Assembly (NCBI RefSeq): GCF_028435365.1
Contig: NZ_JAGTJJ010000027.1
Span: 1 to 64,000 of the forward strand
Direction of reading: 5' to 3'
Origin: Polyangium jinanense
Lineage (GTDB): Bacteria > Myxococcota > Polyangia > Polyangiales > Polyangiaceae
Length of the DNA stretch: 64,000 nucleotides
Positions 58,282-64,000 of this stretch are shown here, in pieces. Below the pieces are notes generated by a model that was given only the letters and a program-made list of their open reading frames with translations, searched no databases and was not told the DNA's origin. The translations under genes were made by a program, and so were the position numbers. Each line of letters begins with the position of its first letter. The first letter of the stretch is position 1.

Positions 58282-58331
58282 CGCCGGGGCGCTGCCCCGG
58301 GCCCCGCGGGGGCCGGGGCAGCGCCCCGGCG
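58282..58331. repeat. Minimal hairpin form of the composite repeat
   Basis: A 19-bp perfect stem (CGCCGGGGCGCTGCCCCGG / its complement) with a 12-base loop GCCCCGCGGGGG, 12 bp after the P450 stop. The left stem and loop are the outer end of the composite element's left arm, so this looks like an element collapsed to its outer ends. It could end transcription or stabilise the mRNA. The rest of 58270-58431 shows nothing else. Confidence 0.7.
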
Positions 58332-58431
58332 CGGTGGCCCCAAGGATCCTCCACGACGGATTTCCACCATCGCGAGTGCACGATGGCCGTTGCGGTGGGA
58401 CATTCTCCGCGTGGCCATCTCAAAAGAGAAA

Positions 58432-59310
58432 ATGCAAAGCTGGGCGATGCGGATGATCGAAGAGGCTCGCCCGCCGTCGCGGACGATCACCGCCATCGAC
58501 GACCTGCTTGCGTTACGCAGCTTCTTCCACGGGGACCGGACGCTCTTGTTCGGCATGAAGACGACGCCCGACGCGTTCGAGGATCCGAGTGCGCTCATCG
58601 AGGAGGCGCGGGGCGCGCTTCGCGAATGGTTCGATCACTTCGCCGAGATCGGCGATGCGAAAGAGCAGGCACGGCTCTACTACCGACTCGAGCACATGAT
58701 CGACATCCCCGAGCCCGAGCTCGTACGCCAAGAACGCGCGGCCAACGAGGCGCGCGAATCTGCGAAGCGCGACGCATTGAGCGTGCTGCCACGACCGCTC
58801 GATGCGGTCGCCGCGGTCTCTCCGTCGCTCGCGGCCGCGCTGCAGAACCCCCAGGGCGAACGTTCGGAGGACTTCTTCGCCGAGTACGGGGAAGCGCTGA
58901 CGCCCAAGGGCAACACGTCGCTCGACATGTCGAACTTCGATTGGCTGAGCGCCGATCCTGACTGGGACGAACTCGTCGGCTCCCGATTCGACGCGCCGTT
59001 CTTCCCCATCGCCGGATCGGATGGCGACTACGTCGGCGTGCTCGTCTTCCTCGAGGCTCCGGACGACGACGCCGTCGTCCTCTACTACTCGCACGAAGAG
59101 GGCTTCTTCTTCATGGCCGAGAGCCTTCAGCACTGGAATGCGATGTGCGACGCGGCCTCGGCCGGCGGTCGTGGAGTGAAGAAGAAGGCCGACCGCGCTC
59201 GCGGCAGCGCACCGCGTTGGAAAATCGACGGCGCTCTTCCGCCGAACGCCTACGGCGATGCGCTCGCGCGGGCGGAGGCGATCATCGAACGCCTCCACCG
59301 CGGCAGCTGA
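58432..59310 (+). CDS. Hypothetical protein, weak SUKH/SMI1 resemblance
   Basis: A 292-residue acidic soluble protein. The C-terminal part (FFPIAGSDGDYVGVLVFLEAPDDDAVVLYYSHEEGFFFMAESLQHW) follows the GDxxxxD-strand-YY.SHEE pattern of SUKH/SMI1-KNR4 immunity proteins, but this is weak. Possible starts are TTG 58390, GTG 58411 and ATG 58432; AAAAGAGAAA before the last supports it. It converges on the kelch gene, 39 bp away. Confidence 0.6.
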   Translation: MQSWAMRMIEEARPPSRTITAIDDLLALRSFFHGDRTLLFGMKTTPDAFEDPSALIEEARGALREWFDHFAEIGDAKEQARLYYRLEHMIDIPEPELVRQERAANEARESAKRDALSVLPRPLDAVAAVSPSLAAALQNPQGERSEDFFAEYGEALTPKGNTSLDMSNFDWLSADPDWDELVGSRFDAPFFPIAGSDGDYVGVLVFLEAPDDDAVVLYYSHEEGFFFMAESLQHWNAMCDAASAGGRGVKKKADRARGSAPRWKIDGALPPNAYGDALARAEAIIERLHRGS

Positions 59311-59349
59311 AGACGCGAACGCTCACTTCTGAGTACTCGAGCGCCCCCC

Positions 59350-62076
59350 TCAGAGCGGCGTCGTGGTGATGTTCGCGGGGACCGCGCGCATCACGAAATT
59401 CTCGGCGTAGTTGCAGAGCGAATAGAGTCGACTGCGCGTCGCATCGAAGGCGATGCCGCAGTCGACGCTGCCGAACTGCTGGCTCGCGTGCCGCGCGAGG
59501 CTCGTCTTCACCCAGCGATTGTTCGCGACGTCGTAGCCAACCTGCTGGTTGTCGACCCACATCTGCACGAAGAGCACGAGATCCAGGGCCTCGATGTAGA
59601 CCATCTCGCGAACACGGTTGAGGGCTTGTGACGAGGGGCTGTTGTCGATGAAGGCGCGGTTCGTCGGCTCGAGCGCCGTCGCGTTCGCGGAAGCGAAGTC
59701 GTAGGCCCAGACCTGCCCGCCGGCGTCCTCGTATCCCTGCGCGGCGAACATGAGCATGCGATTGCGCTTCGAGTCGTAGACCATTCCACTCTCGTCACCA
59801 CCGACCAGGGAGGCAAAGGTGCCCATGACCGGAAGAGCTTCCCACGCGTGCTTGTCGGCGACGAATTTTCCGAAGAATCCGCCGGCCGACGGACCCCCCG
59901 TCCACGCCACGACGCCGACGGGGGTTGATGCCGTCTTGACGGAGTAGAGGTCGTAGCCGAAGGGCTGCGTCGGAACGAAATCGACCCAGTCTCCGAGCGC
60001 AGGATCATACACGTGCGTGCCTGCGCGGTGCGGCGCGATGAGCAGACCGGACACGGGATCGAGCGCGACCGCGTTGTACGTGTGGTTGTTGCAGTCGGGG
60101 CGCCCGCTGAACGTATTGCCGATGGACAGGGCCTCCGCGACGTGCCCGATGCTGTAGCGGCCGGTCTCGAGGTGGAGATGTTGCACGGTATTCGTCGGGT
60201 CGGACTGGTGGCCGCCGGTCCAGTGCAGGAGCTGATGATTCTTCTCGTCGAAAATCGTGCTGCCCCAGGAACGTGAGGTATTGGGGCGCTCCACGGTCGG
60301 CAGCGCCGTCCAGACGTTCTCGGGCAATCCGTCGATCCACGCGCCGAACGTGCCTTCCGGATCACGCGGCGCTTCGTCGTACCACGCCGGCGACCAACCG
60401 CTCGCGGCTTCGGCGCGTGAGAACGAGGTGCCGGGGTCGACGCCTTTCGTGGCCGTGGCTTCTGCGTCGAGCGTATTCGGATCGAGGCGGAGCGCCCACG
60501 TGCTCGATCGCTGCAAACTCGGGTACTCCGAACCGCCGTTCGCGACCGCGAGCATCGTATCGCCTCCGACGTGCGTCGCGCCGACGATGCGCATCATGGA
60601 CGCCTCCTCCTCCGCGGGCACGCTCGCGACGAAGGACCACTGCATTGTCGTCGCGTCGAAGAGCCACGCCTCGGTCGGGAGCTTCTCGTCCGGGTTTTGT
60701 GGTTCGATCTTCCGGCGGAACGTGTTGCCCCCGACGAGCAGCGCGCGACCGCCCGTCATGCCGATGAAGCGGGCGCCCTGGCGCGGGCTCGGCGAGCGCT
60801 CGGGCCAAAGCTGCCGGTATCGCTGGGAGGCGAAGTCGTAGATCCAGGTGTCGGCCGTCGCGAAATCCCCGTGGGTTCCACCAAAAAGGACGAGGCCGCT
60901 GCAATCCGGCAACACGGCGACGGAGGCAGCCAAGCGCGGAGGCGGCTCGGGGGCGAGGGCCCATGCGGCTTCTCGAACCTTGAGGGCGACACGATCGAGC
61001 GCGGTGAGCGTCTCGCCGGCGAGCGCGCCGGCGAGCGCCTCCGTGCCGGCCGTATAGGCCGTGACAGCTTCGTCGAATCTGGTCTTGCCCATCGTGATGC
61101 TTTGCTCATCGAGCCCGGACTTGCCACCGAGCGCGGCCACGCGGTCCTTCAGCCCTTTGAGCTCGGCGTCGAGCCCCTGCCACGCCGGGACGACGTCGGT
61201 CTGGACCCACATGGCGAGATCGCTCGGCGGCAAACCGCGATGCCACGCGGCGCGGGCGCGCGCGACGACGAGCCGGAGCTTGTTCGAGGTCGTTTCCAGA
61301 TCGGTAAAAAGGCTGCGCGCGATGTCCGTGCCTCGTGGCGACGCCCGCCAGGTGTTGGCCTTGGGATCAAACGTAAAGCTCCCGAACGTCCCAAGGGCTG
61401 CGCCGGGCGCCTGTCCGCCGAGAAGCAACACTTCCGCGTGCGCGGAGTCCCACACGAGATTCGCGTCGACGATGGATCCGAACGGACTGCCGTAGTCGCG
61501 AAACGCCGCCCACGTCGGCGTCACGGCGGCCTTCCACGTCTCATCACCGACCGCGGTATTCGTGAACGTCGCGAGATCGACCTTTTCGAGCAACGTCGAC
61601 GTCTCGTATTTCTTCGTGAACACGTACGCGGCGTCCGGCGCGAACGCCGCCTGAATGGCCCCCGACAACGACGCCCCGAACATCGTGGGTGTCGTCGACC
61701 AGGCGCGCGCCGCGAGGTCGAAGGTCATGACGGGGCTGCGCATCACGTCCGCCGGCTCGGAGCCGGGCTCGGCCTTGGGCGAGGCGAGGACCACCTTGCC
61801 CTCGTGGAGGAACATGAGCGTGTCTCCGCGGATGCCGGTCGTGTCGACGTCGATCTTCGTCAGGGTATTCGCCGGGATGTCGAGCGGCGAGGACGAAGCG
61901 GAGCCCGGTTTGCATACGAGGGCGAGGTTCTCGGCGGGTGTCGGATCGATAGGTTCGGTCCCCGCGTCGTCGGAGGTATTCGGCGGCCTGTCATCGTCGG
62001 GGCTGCTGCATGCGACGGCGAGAAGGCAGGTTGCGACGGGGAGAAAGAGAGAGCGTCGACCGGAAAGGTAGCGCAT
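59350..62076 (-). CDS. Kelch-type beta-propeller lipoprotein
   Basis: A 908-residue lipoprotein (CLLAVAC, Cys23). At least two sets of kelch-like repeats with GGxxxxx and spaced Tyr/Trp: EVLLLGGQAPG, GLVLFGGTHGDFATADTWIYDF, ALLVGGNTF, QLLHWTGGHQSD, RMLMFAAQGYEDAGGQVWAYDF. A helical insert lies near 300-380 (LDAELKGLKDRVAALGGKSG). Surface-exposed binding or scaffold role inferred. ATG 62076 begins the signal. Confidence 0.82.
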   Translation of the reverse strand: MRYLSGRRSLFLPVATCLLAVACSSPDDDRPPNTSDDAGTEPIDPTPAENLALVCKPGSASSSPLDIPANTLTKIDVDTTGIRGDTLMFLHEGKVVLASPKAEPGSEPADVMRSPVMTFDLAARAWSTTPTMFGASLSGAIQAAFAPDAAYVFTKKYETSTLLEKVDLATFTNTAVGDETWKAAVTPTWAAFRDYGSPFGSIVDANLVWDSAHAEVLLLGGQAPGAALGTFGSFTFDPKANTWRASPRGTDIARSLFTDLETTSNKLRLVVARARAAWHRGLPPSDLAMWVQTDVVPAWQGLDAELKGLKDRVAALGGKSGLDEQSITMGKTRFDEAVTAYTAGTEALAGALAGETLTALDRVALKVREAAWALAPEPPPRLAASVAVLPDCSGLVLFGGTHGDFATADTWIYDFASQRYRQLWPERSPSPRQGARFIGMTGGRALLVGGNTFRRKIEPQNPDEKLPTEAWLFDATTMQWSFVASVPAEEEASMMRIVGATHVGGDTMLAVANGGSEYPSLQRSSTWALRLDPNTLDAEATATKGVDPGTSFSRAEAASGWSPAWYDEAPRDPEGTFGAWIDGLPENVWTALPTVERPNTSRSWGSTIFDEKNHQLLHWTGGHQSDPTNTVQHLHLETGRYSIGHVAEALSIGNTFSGRPDCNNHTYNAVALDPVSGLLIAPHRAGTHVYDPALGDWVDFVPTQPFGYDLYSVKTASTPVGVVAWTGGPSAGGFFGKFVADKHAWEALPVMGTFASLVGGDESGMVYDSKRNRMLMFAAQGYEDAGGQVWAYDFASANATALEPTNRAFIDNSPSSQALNRVREMVYIEALDLVLFVQMWVDNQQVGYDVANNRWVKTSLARHASQQFGSVDCGIAFDATRSRLYSLCNYAENFVMRAVPANITTTPL

Positions 62077-62213
62077 GCGTGCATTCGAGCATGCAATGCG
62101 CTCAGGCGGTAGTTGATTTCGAGATCGATCGCATGCGAGCGGCACCGATTGCAGCCTCGCGGCACATTTGGGCTCCGAGGAGAGGGCAAGCGATGGCCGC
62201 TCTCCGCGAGGCG

Positions 62214-62280
62214 CGGAGGCGGAGGCGGAGGCGGAGGCGCGTGCGCTTGCGCGTGCGCGTGCGCTTGCGCGTGCGCAGGC
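62214..62280 (-). repeat. Hexanucleotide repeat after the second sigma copy
   Basis: Read on the minus strand, directly after the stop: GCGCAC/GCGCAAGC units, then four GCCTCC units. It corresponds in position and composition to 1083-1143, but the first-part unit differs (GCACGC/GCAAGC rather than GTTTGC), so the repeats evolve faster than the gene. Confidence 0.85.
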
Positions 62281-62283
62281 GGA

Positions 62284-62840
62284 TCAGGCGAGCGCGAGCG
62301 TTTGCAGGTGCCGTCGGGCGAGGGAGATGCGGGCGTAGGCGGTCTTCGTCTTAATGCCGAGCGCTTCGGCGATCTCCCGGATCGAACGGCCTTCCAGGTA
62401 AGGCACCACGACCGCACGGATGCGCGGGCCGATCCTCAAGAGGAATCGCTTGAGCCGGAAGAGCCCGTACGTCGCCAGCACGAGCGCCTCCGTCGACTCC
62501 GCTTCGTCCTCCCGCTCGGGAAAGTCATCCGAAAGGCCCGCGAGAACCTCCCGTTCGCAACGCGCCAGCTTTCGATGATTGCGCGCACGGTTGAGCCCGA
62601 TCATCAGGAGCCAAGGGCGCGCCTGCTCCGGCGTGACAAGACATTCGAGGCGTCGCCAGGCCGTGATGAAGATTTCCTGCACGACGTCGTCCACGTCGCC
62701 ACGTCGCGGGGAGGGATGGCCTGTCCAAGAAGAAGGCGGCGCAGGAAATCGCGGTGTTCCAGGTAAAGGCGCCCAAGCAGGGCGTGCGCCGCCGTAAAGT
62801 TTGCCGGCGGCGAATGGAGCTGTATCGTAGCCATACTCAT
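62284..62840 (-). pseudogene. ECF-type sigma factor, second copy, frameshifted by an 8-bp duplication
   Basis: The N-terminal part (MSMATIQLHSPPANFTAAHALLGRLYLEHRDFLRRLLLGQ, from ATG 62840) and the C-terminal part (DVDDVVQEIFITAWRRLECL to LARRHLQTLALA, stop at 62284) lie in different frames. Together they match the intact copy at 525 over its full length. The break is a tandem 8-bp duplication at 62692-62707; with one unit the gene would read through. The split falls inside region 2. CCGGAGTCATGAGT precedes the start exactly as in copy 1. Slippage could restore it, so it may be switchable rather than dead. Confidence 0.85.
62692..62707 (+). repeat. 8-bp tandem duplication that breaks the sigma gene
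   Basis: CACGTCGC CACGTCGC (62692-62699 and 62700-62707, plus strand). The intact copy has a single unit-equivalent here (GGTGATGTGGAC). Removing 8 bp restores one frame through the whole gene. Confidence 0.85.
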
Positions 62841-63078
62841 GACTCCGGTTTGGTCGGGGTTGTGGGGAGACGCCGGTCGGTGTTAGGTGCGCCGGCTGGC
62901 GTCGCTTGCTTTGTCTCATGGATTGCGGCCGGAGGCAATTGGAAAAGAGCGGATTGGTTCGTCGGCGGAGAACCCACGATCCGCCGCGAATGGGGCGAGG
63001 GGCGTTGGAATGGGAGCTGTGATCCTGGGCTGAAAGTCCCTCACCCCCAACCCCTCTCCCGTCCCGGGAGAGGGGCGA
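62841..63078 (-). repeat. Upstream part of sigma module, copy 2
   Basis: Reverse complement of the copy-1 upstream region (298-524), ending in ACCCCCAACCCCTCTCCCG and a short GGGAGAGGGG inverted repeat. It shows that the duplicated unit includes at least 225 bp of 5' flank. It probably carries the sigma gene's promoter. Confidence 0.7.
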
Positions 63079-63090
63079 GAGAGGCTTCTC

Positions 63091-63420
63091 TTACGAGGCG
63101 CGGCGGTAGACGAGGCGGGTGAGGGTGGCGATGACGTGGTCCATTCGGTCGAGGACCTTTGCGTCGACGTTGCCGATATAGCGCATGGCCTGGGCGACCT
63201 GGACGCAGGCCAGCACCTCCCTTGCCGACCCGAGTGCGGAGGAGTAGCGCTGTCGCTTGTTTCCGGCGTGGTTGCCCATGCCTTCTGCCGCGTTCAACGC
63301 GACGCTATGCATGGCCCTACGCATTTGCCGCGCCAGATCCGAATCCTTTCGCTCAATCTGTCCTGCAATGCTTGCCGCGTCCCCCGCCATGGCCAAAACG
63401 ACTTCGTAGATCTTCAGCAT
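63091..63420 (-). CDS. Four-helix-bundle protein (23S rRNA intervening-sequence type)
   Basis: A 109-residue protein with the family signature ARQMRRAMHSVALNAAEGMGNHAGNKRQRYSSALGSAREV and a final helix DAKVLDRMDHVIATLTRLVYR. These small bundles are found as IVS proteins and in variable intergenic places; their function is unclear. GGAGGAATC precedes ATG 63420. It lies directly beside the sigma-module repeat. Confidence 0.85.
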   Translation of the reverse strand: MLKIYEVVLAMAGDAASIAGQIERKDSDLARQMRRAMHSVALNAAEGMGNHAGNKRQRYSSALGSAREVLACVQVAQAMRYIGNVDAKVLDRMDHVIATLTRLVYRRAS

Positions 63421-63622
63421 GGATGATTCCTCCGCCCGACGGCCCAATCGCCGGGACCCCCGTCCCACACCGTCGCGCGCAGGCCTTTTCAAGGCTGCGC
63501 AGCACCGCGCGGACCCGCCCGCAGCGCGAAGCGCGAGGACGGGGAGCACGGCTTGGCCTTGAAGAGGCCGAGCACGACGGTACGCTCGCCGTCCCCGAGT
63601 GGAACCCCTGCATACCGTTCCC

Positions 63623-63749
63623 CAAGCGCACGCACACGCGCAAGCGCACGCTCAAGCGCACGCTCAAGCGCACGCGCACGCGCACGCGCAAGCGCACGCG
63701 CACGCGCCTCCGCCTCCGCCCCCGCCTCCGCCTCCGCCCCCGCCCCCGC
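63623..63749. repeat. Longest hexanucleotide repeat (GCAAGC/GCACGC, then GCCTCC/GCCCCC)
   Basis: About 20 period-6 units on the plus strand, ending 15 bp from the stop of the histidine kinase (minus strand). Unit types and order match those behind the sigma genes. No gene is seen in 63421-63764 otherwise; upstream of the repeat are short Arg-rich frames of no apparent meaning. Confidence 0.85.
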
Positions 63750-63764
63750 TCGATGACCGCACGC

Positions 63765-64000
63765 TCACGTTTTCTCCGGAAGAGCCGGCCCCCCTGTGAC
63801 CTTCGCTCGCCTCGGGATCCACACAACGAACGTCGTCCCCTCTTCATCCGTCGAGCGCACCTCGATCCGGCCGCCATGAGCCTCCACAATCGCTTTCACA
63901 ATGTAGAGCCCGAGGCCCACACTCCGGCCCCGCGGATCCCCTGGCACGTCGCCTCGTTGCATCGGCGCGAACAGACCCGGCCGGATCGCATCGGGAATCG
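63765..64000 (-). CDS. Histidine kinase, C-terminal ATPase part (cut by window edge)
   Basis: At least 78 residues from the window edge to the stop: [16 protein letters not shown] (G1/F box region), then [22 protein letters not shown] (G2 box) and [16 protein letters not shown], the usual end of the HATPase domain. The reading frame is open to position 64000, so the true start lies outside. It would phosphorylate itself and then a response regulator; no partner is visible here. Confidence 0.9.
   Translation of the reverse strand, partial: IPDAIRPGLFAPMQRGDVPGDPRGRSVGLGLYIVKAIVEAHGGRIEVRSTDEEGTTFVVWIPRRAKVTGGPALPEKT

Noticed and set aside
63623..63749. Regular spacing suggesting a CRISPR array
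   Set aside because: The period is 6 bp with no spacers; it is a simple hexanucleotide repeat. No cas genes are in the window.

Overview
The window looks like a chromosome segment from a myxobacterium (Myxococcota, most likely the Polyangiales/Sorangiineae side). The grounds are very high GC, many secreted lipoproteins with Gly-rich linkers, a giant Cys-rich protein with a MYXO-CTERM-like tail, a eukaryotic-type Ser/Thr kinase, a SitA6/SitI6-like toxin-immunity pair and several near-identical sigma-factor copies. I saw no rRNA, tRNA, CRISPR array, integrase or intact insertion sequence.

Layout. 1-1.1 kb: short repeats, then an ECF-type sigma gene followed directly by a hexanucleotide repeat. 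1.2-5.1 kb: a coupled pair, a cytochrome c lipoprotein and a G8-domain lipoprotein. 5.1-15.6 kb: a hydrolase island on two divergent arms. The minus arm holds a metzincin protease, a caspase-like peptidase, a small membrane protein and a pseudokinase/TPR protein. The plus arm holds a phospholipase A2-like lipoprotein, a trypsin-like protease, an M15 peptidase and a 1127-residue fusion (metallo-beta-lactamase fold, S1 protease, Cna-B-like domain, GH19 lysozyme/chitinase). 15.7-19.6 kb: an EmrE-like SMR pump under a TetR-type operator, a PucR-type regulator with twin operators, and an amidohydrolase.

19.9-32.6 kb: a metal-homeostasis cluster, best read as a zinc-starvation regulon. It contains a CobW/COG0523 GTPase with CxCC, a NiCoT-like permease, two DUF1826-type genes (one only a C-terminal fragment), a WD40 protein, an AztD-like propeller lipoprotein, a TonB-dependent receptor and several His- or Cys-rich lipoproteins. 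Four intergenic regions share an AT-rich palindrome with a GTTGCAA core, proposed here as the common operator.

33-45 kb: esterase, membrane protein, STAS-like protein, Ser/Thr kinase, LamG protein, the giant MYXO-CTERM protein and an S9 peptidase. 45.5-53 kb: a DUF3396-like protein, a cyclase, an alpha-carbonic anhydrase remnant, the SitI6/SitA6-like pair, a long inverted repeat and a deleted sigma-gene remnant. 53-62 kb: small membrane proteins, a CocE/NonD hydrolase, a cytochrome P450, a hypothetical protein and a kelch lipoprotein. 62.2-64 kb: an inverted copy of the left-end sigma module, frameshifted by an 8-bp tandem duplication, then a four-helix-bundle protein and the C-terminus of a histidine kinase cut by the window edge.

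Two repeat families run through the window. One is a composite palindromic element of about 270-350 bp (three full copies, three half copies, one minimal hairpin), always intergenic. The other is period-6 repeats next to sigma-gene copies and the kinase. All functions are read from motifs by eye; no database search was made.
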